Counted from the stretch's first letter, positions 1 through 9,859 are shown. The stretch: DNA of 64,000 nt from Flavobacterium reichenbachii (GCF_002217435.1 NZ_MUHF01000021.1:133303-197302), one strand, 5' to 3'. The notes: generated from the letters alone by a model not told the origin. Program-made: numbers and translations.

Positions 1-184
1 TAGTAATATCTCCTGACGTTGGTAAGTTTAACTGACCCAATTTCTCGTCTAAAGTCATTTTAGAAATTAACTCTGCTACAAATTCAGACTTTGGTTTAAT
101 TTTCACTGTATTTTTAGTGTTCTTTTTCTGAGCGTAACCCAAAACAGCACATCCTAAAAAAAGTAAGACTAATTTGTTTTTCAT
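1..184 (-). CDS. GH3 beta-glucosidase (BglX-like), N-terminal fragment cut by window edge
   Basis: Reverse-strand reading from the ATG at 184 gives a signal peptide (MKNKLVLLFLGCAVLGYAQ) followed by a lysine-rich linker. The segment SKMTLDEKLGQLNLP then matches the conserved start of secreted glycoside hydrolase family 3 beta-glucosidases of the BglX type. Only 61 residues are in the window; the catalytic part lies to the left. It is the last gene visible in the SusC/SusD locus, 10 nt after the esterase-like gene, so it is probably co-transcribed. The expected role is periplasmic release of glucose from oligosaccharides made by the upstream endo-acting enzyme. Family call is good; substrate linkage cannot be read. 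Confidence 0.82.
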   Translation of the reverse strand, partial: MKNKLVLLFLGCAVLGYAQKKNTKNTVKIKPKSEFVAELISKMTLDEKLGQLNLPTSGDIT

Positions 185-194
185 TCTGTTATTT

Positions 195-908
195 TTATTT
201 GTTTGTATTCTTTTTTACCTGTTTCAACATCCAGTCATAAATTGCCTGATTGTCAAAAACTCTTGTCCAGCTGTCATGTCCCGCATCATCAAATATGGTC
301 AACTCTACATCTCCCGCATTGCATTTTTTTAATTCTTTGTAAATCGTCACAGCATAATCTACTTTTACAACATCATCTAATAATCCGTGATAAATTCTGG
401 TTGGAATGCTGGCTATTTTACAAGCATCTTCCAATTGAATTAAATCAACAAACCCTGATATCGGGACAATTGCTGCAAACATATCCGGATGCGAAAGCGC
501 TAAATTCCAAGTCGCCCAGCCTCCTGAACTCAAACCAGTAACATAGATGCGATTTGGATCGATATTATTTTCTCGTTGAATTTTTAAAATCAATTGATAA
601 ATCGATTCTACATCCCAATTTTCATCTTCTTTACATTGCGGCGCCACAACGTAAGCGTCTAATGAATGTGTTTTCAGATATTTTAAAGGACCATGAATCT
701 TTACTTTTTCAATGTCTGTTCCTTTTTCTCCATCACCCGAAATAAAAACTATTAATGGCTTTTTATCTTTTGTATTAGCTGGCTTGTGCAATGCATAACC
801 CAATTCATATTTGGTTACGGTCACTGTTTTCAATTTTCCACTTGTGTCTGTTTGTGCAAAACCAAATAGAGAAAATAAAAAAGTCAGTAATGCTATTTTA
901 TATTTCAT
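195..908 (-). CDS. Secreted alpha/beta-hydrolase, esterase/phospholipase-carboxylesterase type
   Basis: 237 aa with a signal peptide ending near FGFAQ. The fold is alpha/beta hydrolase of the PHB-depolymerase/carboxylesterase kind. The nucleophile elbow GLSSGG puts Ser127 in GxSxG, an acid candidate lies in HGLLDD (Asp178/179), and His211 sits in DAGHDSW. Such secreted hydrolases are common in Bacteroidota polysaccharide loci, where they can remove ester substituents. Here the gene lies between the GH144-like gene (10 nt) and the GH3 gene (10 nt), so an accessory role in glycan breakdown is inferred. Substrate is not known; peptidase activity is less likely because no propeller domain is present. 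Confidence 0.8.
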   Translation of the reverse strand: MKYKIALLTFLFSLFGFAQTDTSGKLKTVTVTKYELGYALHKPANTKDKKPLIVFISGDGEKGTDIEKVKIHGPLKYLKTHSLDAYVVAPQCKEDENWDVESIYQLILKIQRENNIDPNRIYVTGLSSGGWATWNLALSHPDMFAAIVPISGFVDLIQLEDACKIASIPTRIYHGLLDDVVKVDYAVTIYKELKKCNAGDVELTIFDDAGHDSWTRVFDNQAIYDWMLKQVKKNTNK

Positions 909-918
909 TTAATGCGTT

Positions 919-2286
919 TTAAATTCCGTATTTACCTGATTTAAAACCGAGTTTTAATAACCCTTGTTTTACTTCTGGAGCATTCATAAACAGTTTCCAT
1001 AATAAGCCCGAACGATAATTTTCTATCATCACTACCTCTGGCCCCTGATCAATTGCCAAATATCTTTTTGCCGTCCAATTATTCTGCAGACTTACTGCAT
1101 CATAAAAACCTGCCTCTCCCCAAGTTTCATTTTTATGGTTTTCATACAAATTGCGGATTACTGCAAGTGATTCTTTGGGCGTGTAAACAATAGAACTAAT
1201 TGCACCAGTAGGCGAGATAACACCTTTATCATTGCTTGGCATATGGGCATCGTAACCCACAGAACCATCAGCATTTCTGGAATAAGATGCTGTTAATCCC
1301 CAGTAATCTGGTCCGTAATATTTGAACTTTCCGGGATTTTCAATACAATATTTGTAATCGATTTCAACTTGATTTTTGTTCAAATCAAAATAATTGGCAT
1401 ATTTATCACTTAATTGATTCGGATCAAGTCCAACATAAGAATAATGTGTCCAGAATAATGGCCCGCCAAATTCTTCTGCTCCATTGTGTTTGAGAATTAA
1501 CGGAATGTCATATTTTGTTTTAGAAGAAACAATACCGCCGCTTCTCGCCCATCCTTCATGATACGCTTTGGCATCTATTGCGTGCGTTGGTGAAGATGCT
1601 GCCATGATATAGGTAATCAAACATTCGTTATATCCTTCTAGCGGAAAATTCATCTGCCAATCGTATGTTGGCGACCAATGCCAGTACAATACATTTTTGT
1701 TATTGGTAAACCACTGCCATTCTACACCTTTCCATAATGCATCATATTTAGCAGCTACAGCTTTCTCTTTTTCATTTCCTGTTTTTAGATATTCACGAAC
1801 GGTAATCATTCCTGAAATTAAAAATGATGTTTCGACTAAATCTCCTCCATTATCTTTGATTCCAAATGGTTTAACCTTTCCCGTATTTCCATCAATCCAG
1901 TGTGACCATGCCCCGTGAAAGCGATCTGCTTTTGCAAGAAAATCGGCAATTTTGTCTAATCTTTTTACCCCTTCTTCTTTTGTAACATATCCTCTTGAAA
2001 TACCTGAAACAATTGCCATTAATCCAAAACCAGAGCCTCCGGTTGTTACAATGTGAGCGTCATTTTCAGGATAATTCCCGTCTGGATGAAAACGTTCTCT
2101 TGCTAATCCAGAGTTTGGTTCAGCATAATCCCAGAAGTATTTAAAAGTTTGTTTTTGAACAACATCTAAAAGCTGTTCGTCTGTTATTTTTTTAACCGAA
2201 GTTTGTTGATTTTCTTTTTGCTTATCTGAATTTGAACCACAACTAAAAAAAGCAAAAGCTAAAAATAAAACTGAAATTCTAATCAT
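919..2286 (-). CDS. Glucoamylase-family lipoprotein, GH144-like (predicted endo-beta-1,2-glucanase)
   Basis: 455 aa from the ATG at 2286. A GTG 33 nt upstream would add MIIYYNLKIFI and spoil the lipoprotein signal, so it is rejected. The lipobox LAFAFFSC gives an acylated Cys16. The body shows the features of the Glycoamylase Pfam family: FKYFWDYAEPNSGLARER, GSGFGLMAIVSGISRG, GGDLVETSFLISG, and the C-terminal GFYDAV with YLAIDQGPEVVMIENYR. Characterized members of this family (GH144) cleave beta-1,2-glucan into sophoro-oligosaccharides. Position after susD and before a GH3 gene fits an endo-enzyme acting at the cell surface or periplasm. Linkage specificity is inferred from the family only. 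Confidence 0.8.
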   Translation of the reverse strand: MIRISVLFLAFAFFSCGSNSDKQKENQQTSVKKITDEQLLDVVQKQTFKYFWDYAEPNSGLARERFHPDGNYPENDAHIVTTGGSGFGLMAIVSGISRGYVTKEEGVKRLDKIADFLAKADRFHGAWSHWIDGNTGKVKPFGIKDNGGDLVETSFLISGMITVREYLKTGNEKEKAVAAKYDALWKGVEWQWFTNNKNVLYWHWSPTYDWQMNFPLEGYNECLITYIMAASSPTHAIDAKAYHEGWARSGGIVSSKTKYDIPLILKHNGAEEFGGPLFWTHYSYVGLDPNQLSDKYANYFDLNKNQVEIDYKYCIENPGKFKYYGPDYWGLTASYSRNADGSVGYDAHMPSNDKGVISPTGAISSIVYTPKESLAVIRNLYENHKNETWGEAGFYDAVSLQNNWTAKRYLAIDQGPEVVMIENYRSGLLWKLFMNAPEVKQGLLKLGFKSGKYGI

Positions 2287-2357
2287 TATAAAGATTTTGA
2301 GATTGTAATAAATAATCACTTCCTTCTAGAAACTAAAAGGAAGTGATAATATGAATA

Positions 2358-3821
2358 TTAATTATATCCAGGATTTTGAGAAGACATTCCTTCCGCTATC
2401 AAAAGAAATGATGCCGGAATTGGGAATAATTCGTTTTTACCTACTGTAAATACTTTTCCATCTACCGCAAAAGCATCTTTTGCCTGACCAGTTCTAACTA
2501 AATCAAAGAATCTGTCAAATTCAAAAGCTAACTCAACTCTTCTTTCTTTCCAGATAGCAGTTCTAACTGCTGCCTGAGAAGCAGCTGGAGTATCACCTAA
2601 ACCAGCTCTGTGTCTGATTGCGTTTAATACTGGAATTGCTTCTGAAGTTTGTCCCAATTCATTTAAGGCTTCCGCTTTCATTAATAATACTTCAGCATAT
2701 CTTAAATATTTAATGTTAGCATCTGTTTCCCATGCACTTGTATAGGCAGAAGAATAAGCTTTATAATTATATCTCGGATTAGGATCATCTGCACTTATTG
2801 TAGGAATTACTCTTCCGTCATATAAAGTTGTACCTCTAAAAATAATCGTTGCATTTTTTCTAACATCACCAGTCTCATAAGCATTTACTAAACTTTGAGA
2901 AGGCTGATTGAATCCCCATCCCCATGCATCACGAACACCTTGAGTATTAGAATATCCTTGAATTCCACGAGCCGGTACTGCACCATTACCGTTTATTTCA
3001 AAAATAGATTCCCCATCATTTTCTCCTTCTAATCTGAACATTTTTGCATAATCTGGAGAGATACTATACCCTGTAACCAGATTACAGTTATCAACAACAC
3101 TTTGCCATTTTTTCTGATACAAACTTACTTTTGCTAATAAAGCATAAGCTGCTCCTTTTGAAGCTCTAGCTTTTTCAGCATCTGCATATTGAGATTTATT
3201 TGGTAAAACTGCTGCAGCTTCAGTTAGATCTTTTTCGATAAAAGTATACACTTCAGCAGCTGTTTTACGTGTTAACTGCATTGCTTTGTCTTCTGCTGAT
3301 AATGGAATTTTTGATATGTGGTCTACAATAGGAACTCCTCCATAACATTTTACCAAAGTAAAGTACATGAAAGCTCTTAAAAATTTTGCTTCAGCCATTA
3401 ATCTTTCTCTTAATGCAGGATCAGCTTTGCTTAATTTAGGCAGAATTTCTAATGCTTGGTTACATCTGTTAATTCCGTCATAGTTTGCATTAAATGTACT
3501 TTCAGCAGACGGGTTTGATGCATTGTAAGTTAAGGCATCCAAAACATCTTTATCAGTACCTGTGTCACTAGGAGTTGAACCTTTATCAGCATCATCAGAT
3601 GTAATGCTTGCTAATCCAATCCATCCGAATGAACTCATGTCCCAGTCTAAAAATTTACTGTAAATTGACGTTACAAACGTTTTTGCTCCATTGTCGTTAT
3701 TAAACAACTCGATATCATCTGTAGAAATAGTCTCAGTTTGTTTAACATCCAGGTAATCATCAGCACATCCTGTAAAAGTAAATGCCGATAACACGAAGAT
3801 TGATATATATATCTTTTTCAT
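2358..3821 (-). CDS. SusD/RagB-family outer-membrane glycan-binding lipoprotein
   Basis: 487 aa lipoprotein with lipobox FTFTGC (Cys19) followed by ADDYLDVKQTE, the usual SusD N-terminus. TPR-like helices follow (RAFMYFTLVKCYGGVPIVD is a hallmark). The C-terminal part has LRYAEVLLMKAEALNELG and IWKERRVELAFEFDRFFDLVRTG, both standard for RagB/SusD proteins. It caps the SusC barrel and hands glycan to it. The gene starts 4 nt after the susC stop, so the two are translationally close and surely co-transcribed. Length is typical of the smaller SusD proteins. Confidence 0.96.
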   Translation of the reverse strand: MKKIYISIFVLSAFTFTGCADDYLDVKQTETISTDDIELFNNDNGAKTFVTSIYSKFLDWDMSSFGWIGLASITSDDADKGSTPSDTGTDKDVLDALTYNASNPSAESTFNANYDGINRCNQALEILPKLSKADPALRERLMAEAKFLRAFMYFTLVKCYGGVPIVDHISKIPLSAEDKAMQLTRKTAAEVYTFIEKDLTEAAAVLPNKSQYADAEKARASKGAAYALLAKVSLYQKKWQSVVDNCNLVTGYSISPDYAKMFRLEGENDGESIFEINGNGAVPARGIQGYSNTQGVRDAWGWGFNQPSQSLVNAYETGDVRKNATIIFRGTTLYDGRVIPTISADDPNPRYNYKAYSSAYTSAWETDANIKYLRYAEVLLMKAEALNELGQTSEAIPVLNAIRHRAGLGDTPAASQAAVRTAIWKERRVELAFEFDRFFDLVRTGQAKDAFAVDGKVFTVGKNELFPIPASFLLIAEGMSSQNPGYN

Positions 3822-3825
3822 AATA

Positions 3826-6800
3826 TTAAAATTTTAAATTAGCACCAATTACAAATGATCTTAATGTTGGGTAAGCATCCAATTCAACACCTTGTGTTCC
3901 GTAAGGATTACCATCTCCATTTAACTCAGGAGAGAAACCTGAATATTTCTGTGTGATAAATGGGTTGATTGCATTAAGATAAATTCTGCAAGAACTAATA
4001 AATTGATCTTCTTTAAGAGGAAGTTTGTAACCTACAGTAATATTGTTGATTCTGAAGAAATCAGCAGATTCCATATAATAAGTTGAAGCAACAGGAACAG
4101 TATTAAATGGTCTTGGATTCTGAGACGTTGTATTTGTTGAACTCCAATAATCATTTGTCATAGAAGATTCGATATTTTCACCTCCGAAACGCTGTGCTTT
4201 TTTACCATTGTATACTTTTGCTCCTCCAGTACCATAACCGTCAACAGAGAAATCTATGTTTTTGTAAACAAGTCCTAAAGAAACTCCGTAGTTAGAAGTT
4301 GGTAAAATTGAACCTACATATTTTTTATCTGTTGTTGCAGATAAAGCATCTTGAGTCACTTTAGCACCTGCAGCATTATAATAAAGCATGTTTCCATTAG
4401 CTGGATCTACACCTGCATATTCATAAAGATAGAAACTACCTAATGGCTGTCCAATTGAGTTATTGTATAATAATTTAGTATCTTGACCATTTCCTAAATT
4501 ACCTCCAATAACTTGAGATAATGAAACATTTTTTAAGCTTGTAAGCTCATTTTTGTTGTGAGAGAAATTACCTCCAACCCAGTAGCTTAAATTATCATTA
4601 ATTTTATCATCCCAACGTAAAGCAATTTCATAACCTTTGTTTGAAACTTCACCAACATGAGAAGGAGAAGCCGTTGTAATTCCAGAAGTTGGATAAGGTT
4701 TTACATATAAAATTACGTTATCTGTATTTTTGTTATAAACATCAAATGATCCTTTCAGTCTGCTGTCCAAAAATTCGAAATCTACACCAGCAGAAGCTTC
4801 TTCAGTAATTTCCCATGTTAAAGAAGGGTCAATTTGAGAAGTGATACTTGTTCCTTCATATAAAATAGAACCTCCTAAATAACTGTTTAATCCAGAATTA
4901 TAACTTTGGCTGTTTAATGGTACATTTTGGTTACCCAATTTACCCCAGCTTCCTCTTAATTTGATTAAATTTACTCCTTTAATATCCGACAAGAAACTTT
5001 CTTTAGTCATAATCCATCCAAGACCTACAGATGGGAAAGTTCCCCAACGATAATCTTTTGCAAAGTTTGAAGATCCATCACGTCTAATAGTTCCAGTTAA
5101 TAAGTATCTGTCCATTAATTTGTATTGGAAACGACCGAAATAAGAAGCTAATTTACTTTCATTAAATACAATATCTTGCAAATTTGTAACAGTACCAGAA
5201 TAATCCACACCTTTTGCATCTGTCGCATTATATAAAGACCAATAGTTAGAATCAGGACTTACGTTTTTTCTAGTAATTACTAATTTTTCTCTTGGACCTT
5301 TTACAGAAGTTTCGATACCTGCTGTTAATTCAACATCATGAATTTTAGCAAACACTTTGTTATAAGTCAAATAGTTAGATAAGTTCCAGTTAAAATACTG
5401 CTCTCTTCCTCTAGTCAATAAATTAATTGGATCAGTACTTGAATAATCTCCGTCTTTACGCGTAGGATTAGCAGCTAACCAAACATTTTTAGTATCCTCA
5501 AAATTATAATTTTTCCAAGTATAGTATTCACCATTAAATTGTGAAGTAAACTTTAAACCTTCTAAAATCTCATAATCCAATTTCAAACCACCTTGAAGTG
5601 TAATACTTCTTTGTTCTTCGTTGTAAAAATCTAATTGTGATACAGGATTACCAACATTGTTAAATGAAGTGCCTGTTGGACTTGCTACTCCGCTTGCATC
5701 TGCAAATGGCGCACCATATTGACCGTTTGCAAAACGCACAGGAACAATTGACGACTGCTTGTATGCATTTGTAAATGCACTTAATGGTTTTGGCGTAGAA
5801 TTAGCCGCTGTAAAACTAAAGTTTTGATTTAAAGTGATTTTTTTAGAAAGTTTAAATTCATTGTTATTTCTAAAACTTGTACGGCTGTAATCTAAGCCGT
5901 TAAGAATCGCTTTTTCCTGATAGTTACCTGCACTAAAAAAGTATTTAACATTTTCTGAAGCACCAGAAATAGAAATGTTATTTTGAGTGTAACTACCAGT
6001 TCTTGTAATTTCATCAAACCAATTTGTATTAACAGGCTGATTTGTAGAGAATCTATTTGTTCCTAAAGAAGCGTTAGAATAGCTTGCATATTGATTAGCA
6101 TCTGCCATTTTTACTTTCTTAAGCGGCGTTCTGATACCACCAAAGCTTTCCACTTCTACAGAAATTTTGTCTCCTTTACCTTTTTTAGTAGTAATAATGA
6201 TAACCCCATTTGCAGCTCTAGTACCATAAATTGCAAGAGATGAAGCATCTTTTAGAATTTCATAAGAAGTAATATCATTTGTATTGATATTATTGATGTT
6301 TTCCGTTGGCATACCATCCACAATATATAATGGATTTCTTCCTCCCAATGCAGTACCTAAACCTCTAATAACTACAGAAGGTGTGCTTCCTGGAGCATCT
6401 GAAGAAGTCACTTGAACTCCAGCAGCTTTACCCTGAATAGCCTGAGAAGCATTTAATACCTTTGTTCTTGTAACATCTTCTGCTTTTAATGAAGTAATTG
6501 CCGAAGTATTATCGATTTTTTTTCTGGTACCATAACCAATTACAACTACTTCTTTTAAAGCAGTATCACCAGCTTCTTTTAATGTAATTGACATCACACC
6601 TGCAGTGGCATTTACAGAAACAGCATCAAAGCCTAACATCGAAATTTTTAAGGATTCACCAACCTTGGCGTTAATTGTAAAATTTCCGTCGAAATCTGCA
6701 TCGGCAGTTGTTCTTGATTCAGGAGCACTAATTACTGCTCCAGGAATTCCCATTCCTGTGCCGTCTACTACTTTCCCTTTAATTGCTTGCGTCTGCCCAA

Positions 6801-6855
6801 TCATATATGTTGGCAGTAACAAGAGCGCTAAAAAGCTAAAAATAAAATTTTTCAT
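3826..6855 (-). CDS. SusC/RagA-family TonB-dependent outer-membrane transporter
   Basis: 1009 aa. Signal peptide at about 1-20, then a carboxypeptidase-D regulatory-like beta-sandwich (about 24-95: IKGKVVDGTGMGIPGAVIS and ISMLGFD). The SusC-type motif VVVIGYGTRKK leads into the plug (about 115-230, with VLNASQAIQGKAAGVQV, NPLYIVDGMP and GTRAANGVIIITTKKG). The rest is the 22-strand barrel, ending in GANLKF with the usual C-terminal aromatic. It imports oligosaccharides in a TonB-driven way together with the SusD partner 4 nt downstream. No extended STN domain is seen, so signalling to an anti-sigma factor is not expected. The 240-bp upstream region carries octamer repeats that may bind the regulator encoded next door. 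Confidence 0.97.
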   Translation of the reverse strand: MKNFIFSFLALLLLPTYMIGQTQAIKGKVVDGTGMGIPGAVISAPESRTTADADFDGNFTINAKVGESLKISMLGFDAVSVNATAGVMSITLKEAGDTALKEVVVIGYGTRKKIDNTSAITSLKAEDVTRTKVLNASQAIQGKAAGVQVTSSDAPGSTPSVVIRGLGTALGGRNPLYIVDGMPTENINNINTNDITSYEILKDASSLAIYGTRAANGVIIITTKKGKGDKISVEVESFGGIRTPLKKVKMADANQYASYSNASLGTNRFSTNQPVNTNWFDEITRTGSYTQNNISISGASENVKYFFSAGNYQEKAILNGLDYSRTSFRNNNEFKLSKKITLNQNFSFTAANSTPKPLSAFTNAYKQSSIVPVRFANGQYGAPFADASGVASPTGTSFNNVGNPVSQLDFYNEEQRSITLQGGLKLDYEILEGLKFTSQFNGEYYTWKNYNFEDTKNVWLAANPTRKDGDYSSTDPINLLTRGREQYFNWNLSNYLTYNKVFAKIHDVELTAGIETSVKGPREKLVITRKNVSPDSNYWSLYNATDAKGVDYSGTVTNLQDIVFNESKLASYFGRFQYKLMDRYLLTGTIRRDGSSNFAKDYRWGTFPSVGLGWIMTKESFLSDIKGVNLIKLRGSWGKLGNQNVPLNSQSYNSGLNSYLGGSILYEGTSITSQIDPSLTWEITEEASAGVDFEFLDSRLKGSFDVYNKNTDNVILYVKPYPTSGITTASPSHVGEVSNKGYEIALRWDDKINDNLSYWVGGNFSHNKNELTSLKNVSLSQVIGGNLGNGQDTKLLYNNSIGQPLGSFYLYEYAGVDPANGNMLYYNAAGAKVTQDALSATTDKKYVGSILPTSNYGVSLGLVYKNIDFSVDGYGTGGAKVYNGKKAQRFGGENIESSMTNDYWSSTNTTSQNPRPFNTVPVASTYYMESADFFRINNITVGYKLPLKEDQFISSCRIYLNAINPFITQKYSGFSPELNGDGNPYGTQGVELDAYPTLRSFVIGANLKF

Positions 6856-6909
6856 ACAGTTCGTAATCGTTTAAGTTAGTAGAGCCAAATTAAACAATTA
6901 CAACGTTGT

Positions 6910-7040
6910 AGTACATCAAACCATACTACTACATAGCTACATCACTACATCAAAAATCTTTATTACTAAGCTATAAATCAATAATTTGGAACTCCATATT
7001 TTTCCTTTAACATACCCTTATGATGTAGTAATGATGTATT
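6910..7040 (-). promoter_or_regulatory. Candidate operator: octamer repeats upstream of susC
   Basis: On the plus strand three octamers lie head to tail at 6928-6951: ACTACATA, GCTACATC, ACTACATC. A further AGTACATC is at 6910-6917. Two inverted copies lie farther from susC: GATGTAGT at 7022-7029 and GATGTATT at 7033-7040, offset by 11 nt (one helical turn). The gap between the susC and regulator genes is the natural place for a locus-specific operator, and the repeats are not coding. I could not place a clear TTTG/TAnnTTTG promoter here. Confidence 0.5.
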
Positions 7041-7099
7041 GGAATTATGTAAAAAAACATATCTAAAAATATAATATGTTTAAAAAATACATATGAATC

Positions 7100-9841
7100 T
7101 TACACAGTTAATAAAAATTTTGACAGGTTTTCGTCCTGAACAAGATTTAATTTCTTTCTGAGGCGATATCTGTGCAATTCTACACCTCTAAATGAGATAT
7201 TCATTAAGGGAGCAATTTCTTTAGAAGAAAGATTCATTTTAAGATAAACACACAGCTTAATATCCTTTGGAGTAAGGTTCGGAAACTTTTTAGTTAGATT
7301 AATAATAAACTCATTATGAATTTGATTTAGATTGGTTTCAAAAATTTCCCATTCGTGTTTATTCACTTCATTTATCTTAATCGCTTTTTTAATATCACTT
7401 TTAAGTCTGTTAAAATCTTTTTCTGATTCTAAAATATTTTGGATTTTTTCAATCATTTCACTTTGCTTGGCGATAGATAAAGATTTTCCCGCCACTTCAG
7501 ATGATTTGGTCTGCAATTCTAATTCAAGAATATGCTTCTCATATTCCTGAACGTTCAATTCGTTTTCGGCTTTTAATTCCATTTCAAGAATTTCCCTTTG
7601 ATGCTTTAGTTCTTCACCTTGTAATTTTAGTTTTTGTGTGTAACGAAATTTATTCCATTTATAATAAAAAAACAAAACTGCTGCTATAACCAATAAATAG
7701 AGTGAAATCATCCAGAAAGAAAAATACCATGGTTGTGCTACTCTAAAATCAAAGCTTGTCACTTCTTCATAGCTGGCTCCATCGTGTTTATAAATAACAA
7801 GCGAATGATTACCGCTGTTAAGATTATTAAGTAAAATAACTCCGTCAGAAATTGGCGTGAAATTTTTGCTTTTGTTTAGCCTGTAAAACAAATTTGGCTT
7901 GCTGGCTCCATAAATTCCAGAAACCACATTGATTCTAAGCTCTGTATTGAATTTAATCTTCGAATCATTCGCCACCAGTGCATCATTACTAAAAGCTTCT
8001 ACTTTTATAATTTTATGCTGCTGATTATTGTATTCAAGCTTAAGCGATATAAAACCATCATCCAGATTAAATAAATAATAATTACCATTCTTAAAAATTC
8101 GTAAATTTTCATTGATCAGTTTTCCTTTATAATATTTCTCCTGAATAATATTCCAGATAAACTTATTTCCTTCGGCATAAATATGATATAATATCCCATT
8201 TTGCAAAACCATAAAATGATCTTCATCGATAGATATTACATCGGTAACATTTTTAAAATTCAAATTAAACAATTCATTCTCTTCCAATTTATTAGATATA
8301 GAATTATAGGTATACCAGGAATCGTTTATCAGGAAGAGTATTTCTTTTCTAAATTCGAAAACTTTTATTCCAAAATCATTTTCAATTTTACTTTGCTGCG
8401 TAACATTTTCAATTTTTATGGTTTTATAATTATCATCTAATAAAACTCGGTATAAACCTCGATAATTATCTGCAGCCCAAATTTCATTTTTTTTATTTTG
8501 AGCAACATATTTTATAGGCTTTGCAAGGCCTTTAATCATTTTATAATGCGATAAATTTGAAGGATCATCATATACCAAAATACCGCTGTAAGTAGATTGA
8601 AAATAAGTATTATTTATACTGCTTTTAGACATATTCCAGCCGCCGCTTACGCCGTTAATTTTAGTGAGCGATCCATTATCATAAGAAAATGTTCCATCAT
8701 TGTGACCTATAATATATTTTGCACCGACTTTTGTAATGTTCCAGCCCTGTCCCTGAGTATTTGGCATCATATTAAATCTACCCGAATCAAACTCAAAAAC
8801 ACCGTGATTTGACGCAATTAAATAACCTTTATTGGTAGTGGCAACAGAATAAACTGAACCCAATATTCCTGAATTATCATAGAAAAAAGAGATAGGAGAA
8901 TTAATTTCTACGTGTGCAATTCCGTTATCCAGACCAAGCCACAAATCGTCTTCTTTATCAAATCCCATACTCAAAATTGAGTTGTTCATTAAAACGTTGC
9001 TCCGATCGATATTTTTATATGAATTTAAGTTTAAGTCTAAAATAAAAACCCCTTTGTTTCCTGTTCCGATAACAAGTTTATTTCCTTTAAATTTGGCTGC
9101 ATTTATTGTAGTTGATTTCAGAGTTTCGTTTAATGGATTATTCCAGGATTTAAGCCCGTTTTTCTCGACAATAAAAACTCCTTTTTTTTGCGTAAAAATG
9201 TAGGTTTCGTTTTTATATTTTTCGATAGCGTGAACAACGGTATTTTTTAGAATATTCCATCCTTTAGGATTTGCAATTCGATTGCCGTTCATCTTAAAGA
9301 TTCCCTTTTGTACAGAGGCAACGTAAAGATTTTTGTCTACAGAAAAGCAATATGAAATTAAAAATGGAAATTTTATTTTTTGAATTCTTTTTCCGCTGTA
9401 AATAAATACATCATTAAACGACTGAAAATAAAGTGAGCCATTAAATCTGAAAATTTTCCAGATTTCTTCATTATCCTTTTCGTCAAACAAACGAAGATTT
9501 TTGGTGATAGAAACATAATGCATCTTAGCTTCTTTTCTGTACCAATATCCAAATTCTTTATACGAACCAGAATATATACGATCTCCTTCAATTAGAATTG
9601 AACGTATAATAGTTTTATTAGGAAGTGTGTATTTTTCCCATTTTACGCCGTCATAACGCATTAAATAATGATTATTGGCAAAATATATGGCTTTATCATT
9701 TCCTTGCGCTACATTCCAGATTTGATTATCACCTTGATAATCAGATTTATTGTAATTTTCTACGAAGGGAAGTAATTCTTGTGCTTGAATTTGAGAAGCG
9801 ATGAAAAAGAAGAAAAATAATTTTAAAAGTATCGATTTCAA
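7100..9841 (-). CDS. Membrane-bound sensor/transcription regulator: beta-propeller, Y_Y_Y, coiled coil and LuxR-type HTH
   Basis: 913 aa if started at the TTG at 9841 (KSILLKLFFFFFIASQIQAQ signal peptide). The earlier TTG at 9862 lies inside the predicted -7 promoter box and is rejected. The periplasmic part is a two-component-regulator-like propeller with repeated W/I blades (for example IWNVAQGNDKAIYFANN), then a Y_Y_Y-like domain near 640-735. A transmembrane helix follows (about 740-760, FWMISLYLLVIAAVLFFYY), then a coiled coil and a C-terminal HTH (LTPKDIKLCVYLKMNLSSKEIAP). There is no histidine kinase. Such one-component proteins sit beside SusC/SusD pairs in flavobacteria and are thought to switch the locus on when glycan is sensed. 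Confidence 0.9.
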   Translation of the reverse strand: MKSILLKLFFFFFIASQIQAQELLPFVENYNKSDYQGDNQIWNVAQGNDKAIYFANNHYLMRYDGVKWEKYTLPNKTIIRSILIEGDRIYSGSYKEFGYWYRKEAKMHYVSITKNLRLFDEKDNEEIWKIFRFNGSLYFQSFNDVFIYSGKRIQKIKFPFLISYCFSVDKNLYVASVQKGIFKMNGNRIANPKGWNILKNTVVHAIEKYKNETYIFTQKKGVFIVEKNGLKSWNNPLNETLKSTTINAAKFKGNKLVIGTGNKGVFILDLNLNSYKNIDRSNVLMNNSILSMGFDKEDDLWLGLDNGIAHVEINSPISFFYDNSGILGSVYSVATTNKGYLIASNHGVFEFDSGRFNMMPNTQGQGWNITKVGAKYIIGHNDGTFSYDNGSLTKINGVSGGWNMSKSSINNTYFQSTYSGILVYDDPSNLSHYKMIKGLAKPIKYVAQNKKNEIWAADNYRGLYRVLLDDNYKTIKIENVTQQSKIENDFGIKVFEFRKEILFLINDSWYTYNSISNKLEENELFNLNFKNVTDVISIDEDHFMVLQNGILYHIYAEGNKFIWNIIQEKYYKGKLINENLRIFKNGNYYLFNLDDGFISLKLEYNNQQHKIIKVEAFSNDALVANDSKIKFNTELRINVVSGIYGASKPNLFYRLNKSKNFTPISDGVILLNNLNSGNHSLVIYKHDGASYEEVTSFDFRVAQPWYFSFWMISLYLLVIAAVLFFYYKWNKFRYTQKLKLQGEELKHQREILEMELKAENELNVQEYEKHILELELQTKSSEVAGKSLSIAKQSEMIEKIQNILESEKDFNRLKSDIKKAIKINEVNKHEWEIFETNLNQIHNEFIINLTKKFPNLTPKDIKLCVYLKMNLSSKEIAPLMNISFRGVELHRYRLRKKLNLVQDENLSKFLLTV

Positions 9842-9859
9842 GATATTCGGTTTTATAGC

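Noticed and set aside
2287..2319. GTG start for the GH144-like lipoprotein
   Set aside because: It would place 11 residues before the lipoprotein signal and hide the lipobox; ATG at 2286 gives a textbook signal.
6856..7099. TTTG-N19-TAnnTTTG promoter for susC
   Set aside because: Best minus-strand candidate (TTAATTTG, complement of 6886-6893) has a mismatch in the TA and no -33 box at 19-20 nt. Not reported as a promoter.
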